A stretch of DNA of 64,000 nt from Diatrype stigma. Lineage: Eukaryota > Ascomycota > Sordariomycetes > Xylariales > Diatrypaceae. A program made the translations under genes and the position numbers. Location of the stretch: NCBI GenBank assembly GCA_022225965.2, contig JAKJXP020000101.1, positions 1 through 64,000 of the forward strand, written 5' to 3'. Shown piece after piece: positions 20,647 through 31,589 of the stretch; the first letter of the stretch is position 1; every line of letters starts with the position of its first letter. The notes beneath the pieces are model-generated. The model was not told the DNA's origin and ran no database searches. It saw only the letters and a program-made list of their open reading frames with translations.

Positions 20647-23600
20647 TCTTCTTTTGCGTTCCTGCAAGGAGGAAGTATGCCTGTTGAGGAAGCGAGCGAG
20701 CGACAGCCGTCCAGGAGGAAACGAGGGATAAACTAGACGGGTAGGTAGACAGGCAAGCAGGCAGGCAGGCAGGCAGGCACGGTTCGGAACCCCAGAGCGT
20801 TATACATAACGACGTACAGACGCGGACATCTTCGCTCTTTTATCCTGCTCGGCAGCTGCCCAGCATCATACCTACCTACCTAGGTACTATACTATGACCT
20901 CTTGCCTACCTACCTCCAGCATATAAGCGCGGAGCCCCTGCATGAATAGCCAGGTACCTATGTAGACCGACAGACAGAAAGCCTTCGAGGGAAATTACCT
21001 ACCTACGCCATTGCTTTCGTAGGTTGCAAGACGGTCGGGACCTGATCCACCACCACTCGCATTGCATCGGCGGGTTTCTTTCTGCCCGGCGAACATGGGG
21101 GTTGCAGCGGGCGGCACTCACATGCAATCATACCTAGTCCTAGTACTACTACATAAGTAGTCCATGGACGGGAAGTTCCTCCTCTCCTGCCTCATAGGAA
21201 GCCGCATGCCGTGGCTCCAAGCGCACACGGAATCTATTATCTGCTCTATGGTTTCCATTCCATCGAAAGCCAGGCACGAAGACGGGAACCATTCATTAAT
21301 AGTTCGTGGTCTTGCTGCTGTGCGAGCGTTGGCGAGAAGGGCTATTTAGTTGTTCTGTATGTAGGTAAGGTAAGGTAGCATCGGCGAGAATGGAGGCTTC
21401 CCAGTAGGGACGCGCGAAGCTTGCTTGGCCCGCGCCTGGGTTCCTCAAGCATCCATGTATATATGCCGTGTACAATACAGTACCTAGGTAGGTCTCGGGC
21501 TTGGGGGCGGCGGCGGCGGCAGCGGTTAACTCGAAATGTTCCGAGTTGTAACGTTGTTTAAATTGTAGTATGGAAGTCACCCACGATCTAATACTTGGCT
21601 GATTAGCCCGGTATAATATGCGGGGGTAAGGGGGTGGACACAATGCATACCTACGGGTGGACATTACGGAGGAATCGATAGAGATGAACATAGATTGTTC
21701 CGAGGCATGGTTAAAAGGGATGTAGCCAATGGTAGGATGAAATCTATCGGTTCATTGCATGTGGCTCAAGATGCTAGACAGGAAGATAGATCATCGTCGC
21801 AGCATGTGATACTCAAGTGTATTTTCTTCTTCTATTTTTAGATGTAAAACTAGAGGTACTAATCTACCTACCGGAACGATGGATTCTGCATTGTAAATCG
21901 GAATTTCCAGAGGCTGATCAGTGCGGATCATACCAGCGTACTGGGATGATGTACAATACGTATAAATGGTGGATAGCTTCGTCGAGATGTGGGATAGTCG
22001 GTCGGGTTGAGCCGAAGAATGTGCATTACATTACCTACCTATGTACGTAGTGGTTTGCATATCTCATTCGCAGGCACCCAGCTTTCGCGCTCTGGCTTGA
22101 CCTCTATCTCTACGGACCAAAGAGACCTTGTTGGGTTTGGTCCTCTCTAATGTAAGGAGGAATTAGAGAAGGGAAGCATGCGGAGGTGAGACCACGTCGT
22201 CTGCCATACTCCCATATCACCACTTGATCAAGCGGTATCAATACTTACCGTAAGACCCCGTGTGTAGGTACCTAGGCTGCTAGGTAGGTAAGACTGAGCC
22301 GTCTTCAACCTAGGTGTTTCACCAGGGCTTTCTCATCCAGCCAGTGGCCAAACACTCTTGACCAGTCCAGATTGTATTCAAATCTGGTTCATGAGCGTTC
22401 GATAGGGGGTTGATTCAGGGATTCATTGTCGCGGACAATCTCGACAGAGGAGACGAGTAGGTAGTAGTAAACAGCCTCTCAGCATGAGAGGTATGTGGAG
22501 CTGGGGGTGGTGGTACTACGGATACCTACTTGCGAAGGAAGTCAAGAGGCATCTTGACGATGGTTACTCTGCTGGTGGTAAGTCGAGAGTGGAAAGCTTG
22601 TTCGTCTTACCTATGGAGATACAAGTTAGCCAGCCATGGGACACTGGAAAACTGGAAAGTCCAGTAGAGGAGGGTAGGTACTTTCTAGTCAGTCAAACAA
22701 GCCTACAGTAAGGAATAGCAGCGGAAGGGTCAGTCAGTCAGTCAGTCGGTAGCAAGTCGTCCAAGCGAGATACAGACTATTTTTCCCTCCTTTTTTTGTC
22801 CCTGTCCCCGTCCTTTCTCTAACCGTCTAACTATATCATCATCGCGAGGGATGAGCAAAAACCAAACCAAACCAAAACACACTGTTGAAAACCAACAACA
22901 GGACAATAAAGACCAAACGACAAAAAATAAAAAAAGTCTGAACAAAGAAGAGTAAATCTAGCAATGACTTTTTTCTTCCAAACCACCCCATCTTCTCTCC
23001 TCTCCTCTCCCCATCATCTTGCGTCGCAAATCGCGACCGCTCTTCACACAAAGGCAAGATAAAGCAAAAACGCTTCGAACATGACCATCAGCCTTCAAGG
23101 CGAGGTCTATGTGTTAAACCATCACCACCTATGGTTGCCGCCAAACGGAAGGAGGCAAACAACCATCACAACCGGGTTTCACTCATTTGCTCGCACGTGT
23201 GGCAAGATATGCCATGCTATGCTACGCTATGCTGCACATAGCAGCATATAGCAGCAGCAACAGCAGCACAATGCTCACGTGGATGGGCCCCGTCCATTTT
23301 CCGCTTCGATCCCGAATCCGAACTTTCTCCTCTGCGCGTGTCCATGGCTTTTTCTTTTCGTTTTCCTTCAAAAATCCAGGAAGCAGTTGTCTGAACTGGT
23401 TCTGCTTGAAACTTTTTTTTGTGTTGGTGGTGAGCTACTACGTCCAGGTTTGGTTTCTCCTTGGGTGATGATGTCCAATGTCCATTATTGGCTTGCCGGG
23501 CTCGGCGAAGTCTGGCATTTCCATTCACACGGTCAAGGGGATATTTCTCAAACGGGACATGTAGTCCAAGTAGCCGGTGGCCGGCCGTCTCGGGTCTCCT

Positions 23601-23813
23601 GACCCTCTGCGGCGGTTCTCAGGATTGCACTTGCAAATCCCGGCTGGCTTTGTGTTTTGAAATGAATTTCGATGCTCCCTGGGTCGCAAAATAACTAGCT
23701 GGCTCCCATTACGGTTTGTCCTATGTATCACTCGCGTTAGTCTTGTCTTCAGATGGAAATCGAGGAACAGCGTAGTGTAGAGTGAGGATTGGATCATGAC
23801 TTACATTCTTCAT
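20647..23813. other. 3.2-kb intergenic region rich in GGTA/TACC and GGCA repeats
   Basis: No supported gene. It contains GGTAGGTAGACAGGCAAGCAGGCA-type runs at 20740-20780, TACCTACCTACCTAGGTA at about 20870-20887, similar tracts near 20911, 20996, 21481, 22030 and 22266-22292, and a (GTCA)n run near 22730. The segment from about 22.78 to 23.8 kb is probably the 3' untranslated and downstream part of the C2H2 gene. Confidence 0.5.
20740..20780. repeat. (GGTA)/(GGCA) tetranucleotide run
   Basis: GGTA units followed by about six GGCA units, directly upstream of the GH76 gene. Confidence 0.85.
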
Positions 23814-25647
23814 TCAGCCAGAAGAGTGTCCGTAGGATCGTCGGTAGGAATCCTGGGATGGGTGGTGGCTCTTCCTGGAGCCGAGGAGCTTCTGGGAGAT
23901 CTTGCCCATGGCCTCGAGGTGCTCCCGGGCATCCATGATGTGCTCCAGGTGCTCAAATGCATCCGGGACGTTGTAGTCCTGGAGGTAGGTCTGGAGGGCC
24001 TGCTTGTGCGAGTTCCACTCATTGATCATGGGCTGCTCCACGGCCTTGAGGGCGGCGGCGGCGTCCGCAGCCTGGGCGGACCGGGACGCGTGCTTCCGGC
24101 TGCTGGAGCCGTGGTCCGCGGAGTCCTTGCTCTTCCTCTTTCGACCCTTGGTCGAGTGAGAGCTTACGGGCTGCTGCGCCGTCGGCGGAGAGTTGCCCAT
24201 GTTGAGCGAGCTTCCATTGTCATTGTGCACGCGTCTCATGTGGTCCTTGAGGTTCCACTGGCGGGGGAATCCGTTCCCGGGCAGGGCGCGGTCGCATCCA
24301 TCGTAGGTGCATAGGTAGGGCTTGTCGCCGTGGCCGTGCATGGCATGGGCTTCGCGCTCGTGTCGGAGTAGGCACGCGGTCGACGAGAAGCGGGCGTTCT
24401 CGCAGGACTCCATCTTGCATCGGTAGGGCTTCAGGTGCGAGTCGACAAATTTGCTAAGAGATCATGATGGTTAGGCAAGGCAATGGGGGCAAGGTGACAG
24501 CTGATATAGTCGGGGGGTTCTTACTCGTAGTTGCACTTGAGCTTCTCGGGCTTGTGGTTGCAGCCAGACTGGCCCTCCCACGGGCAATGGAAAAGTCCGT
24601 CGGCCTGGGGAAATGCAGTTCTGTACAGCGGGTGGTCCCGGGCAGTAGATTCACCATCGCCGCTGGTGCGGCGGGAGAACGCTGGGGGCAGGGCAAACTG
24701 GTCCTCACTGAGGACAGCTCCATTGGCATCATCCGCGGACATCATGCACATCTGGCGGTCAAGGCTGTTCGAAGTCATCACGTTAGAAACATCACCCACT
24801 AGCTACCATGACGGCTGCTGCTTTCCGACCAAAAAGAAACGTACCTTGGCGACATGCCATCCATCACAGGCGAAGAGTCAGCGGTGTGTGCTGGCGAGCC
24901 CCCCACGGGCATCGACCAGGACGAAGCATCCTCGGGAATACCGGGAGAAGAGATTCGCGAACCCCCTTGGCTGAGGGAGTCCCACGAACCTGGAGAGTTA
25001 CCTGCAATACTCGCTTCGAAGTTCAACTGCATGTGGCTGGGGTCAATGTGCTGCTGCGTCATGCCTGGCGCAAGCACAGCGGGAGAGTATGGCAATCCAT
25101 CGGCTTGGAAGCCGGCGCTCATGGGGAGCTGAGGGTAGAACATCTGGGACGACACCGAGTGGGCATCTGAATCCGGGAGCAAGAATGCGTCCATCTGGGC
25201 ATTACCTGTTATGTCATAATGCGACATAGAGCCGTGAGACAGTGCAGAGACTATCCTTGGCCGGGTCTTACGTGAGGCCTTGATAGTTCTGTTCTTATGG
25301 CTTCCACAGGAGCTACGCGAGCTTATCCGTCGCATGGGCTCTGCGACAGCTGGTGCATGTTCCGGGGCAATCCACTTGCTGGAAATGTCATCCGCGGCTT
25401 CTGTCTGGTCCTGTCCCTGTCCTCTGGGAGTAATCTGGCCATATGTATAATGGAAATCATCTTCTCCGTTGAAGTTCTGTGTGCCTTCTGCTGACGAATC
25501 CCATACTGAACCTTGTAGGTCTGCATGTCCTGTCTGAGAATAAAGAAAATGTCCACTGGCAGTAGGAATCATGTTTCCTTGGGAATATGAGCTGTAATCA
25601 CTGCAGGTGAGGTTAGTGTGCTGTTTACCACTACCCAATAGGGCCAT
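23814..25647 (-). CDS. C2H2 zinc-finger transcription factor (C-terminal part certain)
   Basis: Three exons on the minus strand, 25647-24845, 24764-24525 and 24453-23814, join in phase to about 560 residues. The zinc-finger region begins in exon 2 with FHCPWEGQSGC. It continues across the second intron (CNY-DKFVDSHLKPYRC) and ends with two C-x4-C fingers: RCKMESC...RHEREAH and YLCTYDGC...DHMRRVH. A basic stretch (KGRKRKSKD) could be a nuclear signal, and a helical C-terminus follows. It is probably a sequence-specific nuclear regulator of unknown targets. The ATG at 25647 is only the first in-frame ATG. An acceptor-like CACCTGCAG lies shortly after it, and coding-like segments lie further upstream (25.9-27.0 kb), so the true N-terminus may be longer. 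Confidence 0.82.
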
Positions 25648-28600
25648 ATCAAGTCACGCCAAGATAAAATAAAGAAAAATCAAATCTTCTCCGTCTGGCA
25701 CAACTTTGTTCCTGTAATCACATAGCGGTTAGTTTGAGCGCAGACGATAGAGGGAAGTTACTCAGTACAGACCAAGACGTGTCCCACGAAAGACGAGTTC
25801 CTCGAGGGCGGTCCAAGGCAGTCCGTTGTTGGCAAGTCCATCCGGTTATATCATCCAGGGGCGGCATCCGAGTTGACAATCCGGGTAGCAAAGAACAGAA
25901 AAAGAAGGAAACGCAATGCAAAAGAATATCCATGGTCAAGGCAGAGATCCAGGTGATGGTGACAACGGGTGTAGTGTTGGCCGTCAATTTACAAGGTGAG
26001 GGTAACCCATGAGTTGGTCCATGTTCGGATGGTAGTAATACGTGACTGCTGAAGGCTCGAGATCCATGGGTGTCAAAGAGGCCGACACGTGAAGTGAAGC
26101 ATCACGTCTACTGGAAGAGAAGATCCCGGGAAAACGCTTTCAAAAAATGACATTGATCCTGGTTGATGAGGCGAGTCGAGACCGGGTTGGTGGTCGAAAT
26201 CCTGATGACAAGAGCCAGTTCACTCTACACTGCCGCCGAATACAGCGGCTGGAAAGAGTACTCCACGGAAAACAAGGGAAATAAAGCCTGGGTCCATATG
26301 GAAATGTGTAAAGTCCGTAGTCGGCATCAAGGTCTGGCTAAAAACATGTGGTCCGCAAATGGTGCGTGCTGTTGGTTGATACGGAAGCTCCTTCTCCTTG
26401 GTTCGAAATATCAAGACATGGAAAAGTTTCTCTCCTCTGGGCATGATGGGCATCATCATCGGCTAAGTCCTGACTGGAAAAAATGCTGTTTGTCACTCAT
26501 ATCTCGTGGGCGATACTCACCATGATTGCCAAGAGCCAATGCTCGTAGCAAGTTCAAATGTCTGTCTTGAGTTCCTCTGAGTGTCGGTGTTGTTAGCTGG
26601 GGCAGTGCCCAGCCGCTCGCATGTGCGCTGAGCCTCAGAATTGATGATCCAGGCAACGATAATCCCCTCGGCATAGTCCTGTTTGTCCTGTTTGTCCACT
26701 GGCTCCTATAATGGGCACCTGTCCTGTGGAATGATATCCTGGATAAAATCAAGTCACGATCCTCGGCATGTGGGAGGAGCAAAAGCACTCGCGATTGTCC
26801 AACAGAAGATGATTCTTTTTCTTTTTTTTTCTCAGCAGTACAGAACAATCGCACTCGAAGAGCGCTACATGAGTATATTTTTTTCTTGTCAAGTTCAAAT
26901 AGAAAGTAGTGCAATATACCTCGCGGGAGTCTGAACATCGTCCATGTCTAGTGACGAGTTGTTGTAGTTGGACATCGAGTCCTGGTGTGAAGTAACCATG
27001 GCGGTCATTTGATCCTGTGGCTTTGGGATCCTCCTGATGGGCAACAACGGATAGTGTCCTTTGCGGGAGTGGAAACGGCTTCTCTGTTTTCTGGAGAAAG
27101 ACCTTGTGGCAAGGTTGGTCGAGAGGGTGTTGCACCAGAGATAGTCCTGGGTATAAGAAACAACGGGAAAATCAAAACACGGCACTGTGTGGTCTTGGGT
27201 ATCAAGCGTAGTAAGCTGCTGTGTAAGAGGAATGGAAGATTGGTTCAAAGCGGAAGAACTGAGACAGTAGAGTTGTGGAGAGGATGTGGATGGATCTTGC
27301 GGTCGTTGGGCAGGAATACTTCTCGCTTGGGCTGAAAAATAAGGATGGAAAGATCGAAGTTGGGCATGGAAGGGGGCATGCGGGTTTTATTGTTGCCATA
27401 CAGAGCAGGATAGCCGGGGGGGGGGAGCTGGGCAGCGAGATTGCAAGAGATTGCAAGATGGGATGACAAGCCCATTCCGCGCCATTTGCACCATTCCTGG
27501 GCAGTCCTGGGCGTCTGCGAGATTGTCGTGGCCTTGGCCTATGATGCAACCTAGCAGAAATCATCACAGTTTCCCCGCTCGCAGCCCCTGTCACGACCCA
27601 TTTCATCACATTTGATCCCGGATGATTCGCTGGCGATAGCAGTCCTTGTGAGCCCTTGGAAGCCACCACCGACCAACCGCCGTCCGACAAGTCCTCCCTC
27701 GTCCATTCACTGCCCGGATCCTGCCTCCTTCTGATGAGTTTTCCTCTTAGGCCTACTGCGCTGGTCTTCCGCTGGTCCTCCTCTACTGCATCTGTAACAG
27801 GCCTGGCCCGGATTGGCAAGGAGACGTCGTCGCTACTGGCCACTACCGGATTTTTCCTTGATTCAAAGAGGGTCCTGAGGGTCTGCGTGAGAGACCATGT
27901 GGGGGGCCATCCGCCATCGACGGCCTATCAAGGCCCTATCACCCCCGTGAGGAGCGGCATGTCTCGACGTGACAAGGGTGACAAGGCACTGTGGCTGCAG
28001 AGACAACGCAGCATTGCAGCACCAACTCACATCCCATTGATCCCATCGATCCCACCAGGTACGAACAATCCCACCAACGTCTCCAAGGTGCTTCGAGGTG
28101 GGAAATACCTCGAGCGATGTTACGGGGCGGTCATCGTGCCATCCAGCTGCCATCAAATACAGCAAATGTTGATAACCCCCATGGACTGCAATACCTGGAA
28201 AGCCTAGATTTCTTGTGCATGTCATCTTTTTTACGGCAGGATACAACAGGATTCAGCAGGAAGCGGGAGTTGCGTGGGGTGCTCCAACTGTCGGCTCCAA
28301 CTGCAGGTGTCGGGTCCAACTATCGGTGTAATTACCAACGACTCGCCCGGCTTTGCTGGCGCTGCCTGGGCTCTCCTGCCATTTCCTGGCGGTTGCCGTA
28401 GCTTAAAAGATCAAAGTCGGTGAACATCACTGCCGCGCACCAGTACCAGCAGGTAGTAGGTACTACCTGACGACTACTTAGGTAACTACATACTTCCATA
28501 CTAGTAGCACTTCATCGTCGACATTCCACGCATTCCTACAGTATCTACATACCTACTACCACGTACCCAGCCGTCGTATCTAGCCGTTCCATGGCGTGGA

Positions 28601-29464
28601 CGGAAAGCCTCGAACCCGGCCACCACCAGCACCTAGTTCCAAGAATGGTGCAGGCAATTTGGATGTAAGTGTGTGAATCGTCTGTCCACGTTATGAAAAC
28701 GACCAGCAGCAAGCATGTGCATTGAGCATGTGCATTGATTACCTATCTCCTCTGCCCCTGTATTGTACGCATTTTCAATATCAATCTCACAGGCTCATCC
28801 CAGCCGCGCGGGGTAGGTACTATTATGAGCTCGTATGTATGTAGGTATGCACGCTGCAAGCACTGCAGCCTCGGGCGGCCATCCCACCGACCTAGGGTAA
28901 GTACACTACAGGTAATGAATGAATGACTGAATGAATGAGCAATGAAAGGATAGCAACCACCATCAGTTATCCAGAGAGCAGCAAGTCGAGGGCAGAGAGC
29001 CGAGAGTCGAGAACTGAGAACTGGGGACTGGCACTGGGAATATTCCCGAATCCCGCTCTCATCACCATCGAGATGCCGAGATTGAAAAAAGCTTCTTGCT
29101 TCGTTGGCTGCGGCTGCACACGCAGCGCAACGCACGTTGTGCCGCTCGTGCGTCTGTTGGTGGGCGGCGCGGATGCGAACCCCAAATGCCTGCAGGCATA
29201 TTGATTACGGCACTGCGTGGGATGAAAATTTGACGACTGAGTGAATGAGTCATTCTTCTTTCATTCATTCAATCAATCAATTCAATTGCCTGTAAAGTAG
29301 GCGGTTGAGCGTTCAGCTATGGCTTTTCCCATGGCACCGCCGACGGGTGATCTATTCAGTTGATTCGAAAGAATGGTGGTGATGATGACGACGATGTCGA
29401 AGTCATACAACTAACTTCATGACTTATTGCCATACACTTGGGTCTCTCTCTATTTCCTTCGCGC
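25648..29464. other. Upstream region of the C2H2 gene with exon-like segments
   Basis: On the minus strand at 25.9-27.0 kb several short stretches read like coding exons with splice signals. The clearest are 26.69 kb down to 26521 (ending RQTFELATSIGSWQS before GTGAGT), 26473-26383 (starting QDLADDDAHHAQ), from 26337 on (DADYGLYTFPYGP), and a stretch ending VTYYYHPNMDQLMGYPHL before GTAAAT near 26000. I could not join them all in frame. From 27.0 to 29.46 kb I see no supported gene; it contains GGTAGTAGGTACTACC near 28450. Confidence 0.4.
26383..26699 (-). other. Probable coding exons upstream of C2H2 gene
   Basis: Two segments, 26699-26521 and 26473-26383, are separated by a 47-bp GTGAGT...TTTCCAG candidate intron. 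Splicing joins the codons in phase, giving ...ELATSIGSWQSCQDLADDDAHH. The acceptor of the first segment is uncertain and includes a tandem GGACAAACA repeat. They may be N-terminal exons of the C2H2 regulator or a separate small gene. No family is recognised. Confidence 0.4.
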
Positions 29465-31589
29465 CTACCAGAAAACCCGGGCACTGCACGCGGAGTCCCG
29501 GTCCTCAGCTCGGTTATCTCGTTTGTTGCCATCCCACACTGCTTCCTCCCACAATGCCTTGAGCTCTCTCTCCCCATCGAACTCATCCTCCCATGCGAAG
29601 AGACGCAAAACACACTTAGCATTTTCCCATGATTTGATCCTGAGAATCTGGCTCACAAGGTTGATCTTATCCATATATTCGTCCCGCACCGACTTCATCT
29701 GCGCTTCTTCCAAGGCTGAGTCTGTCTTCCCCGCCATCGTTGCACATGCGCCGAACATGACGGTCCAAAACCACAGAGCCTGGTTATATTCACCCTTCTG
29801 CATGGGAGCTTGAGTTCGGCCGACGTCGGTCAACAGTTGATCGATGAACCAGTTGAGTATGAATGAGTCAACTTTCTCCTCTCTCAGTATTATATAAAGG
29901 TAGAAATAACAGGCAATGAACCCCGACCGACTACAGTCCACGGGTCTCAATGGCATTCCAGCGCTGCTGTCGTCTGCATTGGGATGCGGCGTCTTCTTAG
30001 CTAAGACCTCGGAAAGTGACTTGCCCCGGCCGCTCGGGGAGCTGAGTGTGAAAACACTATATATCGGTCGGACAATCACCTCGAGCAGTGATATGATCAG
30101 AGACTGGTGTACTAGGTCTGTTCTGTCGATATCGAGAATGTCTCCATTTGGTGTATGGACTACACTCCGTGCTGCCCTATGAGAGGATTAGTTCTCCAGT
30201 TCTTCGACATACACGCGGCCTAGTGTATTTACATGAGAATCATCCGCTGAAGGAGTCCCAATTTCTTAGGTCTTCCCATTGGTTCTTGTAACTCCTTAAT
30301 CCTGACTAACCCGCGGAGGTGAGATGCCACGGTATCGACTGATCCGAGTGCATTCTACATAAATTGTCAGGTACTGCATTACCGGTCCGACAGTGTTGTT
30401 ATACAGACCTCAACAAGAGCAAGGCTTGCAATAGCAGCGACAGTGCCATCGTGAATAGCACTGATAGGATCTTTGATCTGTTCATTCACGAATCGTATAG
30501 TCTGTAGCCTATGGTAAAGGTAAGGTATCCGGAATCGCTCTGCACTATTCGATGCATCAATATCTAGGTAGCAGTTCGGCCGAGGAAAGGGTGTCGGGAA
30601 GGTCTCGGGTGGGGGACAACGGAGCGTGAAATGATTAGACCGCCGCGCGAGGGGACGAGGAGACGAGGAAGCGAGACGACCTGCATGAACTTACTCGCCG
30701 GTTTCCCAAGCCCAGTGCAGAGCTGTCAATAGAAGCGATGCATGCAAGAAGCCTGGATGCGTCAACGCTCTATGCACGCTGTAGGGATCCAAGCGTCAGT
30801 CTCCCGGTCTGTATTGGAACCAGTGCCGAAATCATCAGCTTACATGAACGAATCCTTGCTTCTTTCAACACGCTTTGTGTATAACACCTTCGTATCTGTA
30901 AATAACCTAAACAGGGATCGTGATCTATCCGGCAACTTCATCGCAATCTCCTCGAATGGGCTGCTTGGAATCGTATCTCCTAACGTCAGGTCCCACTCCC
31001 CGGCCTCGGCTCCGGAATCCCCGGAACGCGGCGGCGTTCCGGTCGATCTGGGGCTGGCATCATCATCCGAGTAGCGGCACTCGGCGCCATGCTTGAGGCA
31101 ATATGAACTATGACGTAGTATGTGAGATAGGTATCCTAGCAAGTGTTTGACGTGCTGCTCGTGGTAGACTGAGGGAACGTTGGGCCGCGAAGCATATGCA
31201 GCCCGGAGCGTGGGTTTGCCTCTACGGAAGCCGCGGGGATGAGGGATGGTGTAGGTAATACGTGACTGCATAGATACTTACCATATCGGCCTCTGCTCAT
31301 CACATCGTATGTGTTTTCGCTTACTGGAAGTGTCCCCAAGTCAGCCATGGCTCCGGGTTTGGGGATCCCCGGAGGAGTTCACGATGAGAAAGGCGCCCCT
31401 TCAAGAATATTCGCTCGGGGCAGAGCTCGGCAAAACTGACCAAACCTGGCAACCCCTTTTGGACCTGCGATGAAACTTGCGCTGACGCTGGTTCACGGCA
31501 AACATCGACTCCATAGCCACGAGGTTTCCGGGAAACCGATAGCAACGTAGCTCGCTTTCAGTTTCTGGAAATGTCGCTCTACTGGCCAT
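29465..31589 (-). CDS. Zn2Cys6 transcription factor, seven exons
   Basis: Exons on the minus strand are 31589-31441, 31323-31282, 31107-30844, 30778-30695, 30544-30409, 30354-30233 and 30176-29465. All phases agree and give about 502 residues. A canonical zinc cluster, C47-x2-C50-x6-C57-x6-C64-x2-C67-x6-C74, is assembled from exons 1-3 (RGCQVCKRKHIRCDEQRPIC then SYCLKHGAEC). Two introns each split a Cys codon after TG. The later exons match the fungal-specific regulator domain: LYHRLQTIRFVNEQI, DGTVAAIASLALVENALGS and, at the C-terminus, SWENAKCVLRLFAWEDEF. It is presumably a nuclear DNA-binding regulator; targets are unknown. In-frame alternative starts exist at Met26 and Met29. The junction of exons 4 and 5 (acceptor GAATAG) is the least certain. 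Confidence 0.84.
31282..31323 (-). other. 42-bp exon encoding the middle of a Zn2Cys6 cluster
   Basis: The exon begins after CTTCCAG and ends before GTAAGT. It supplies KRKHIRCDEQRPI between two split Cys codons. Without it the gene would lack a zinc cluster. Confidence 0.82.

Noticed and set aside
27202..27843. 213-residue minus-strand open frame
   Set aside because: Composition looks random (Pro/Ser/Arg with no domain), and it spans a likely promoter or leader region of the C2H2 gene.
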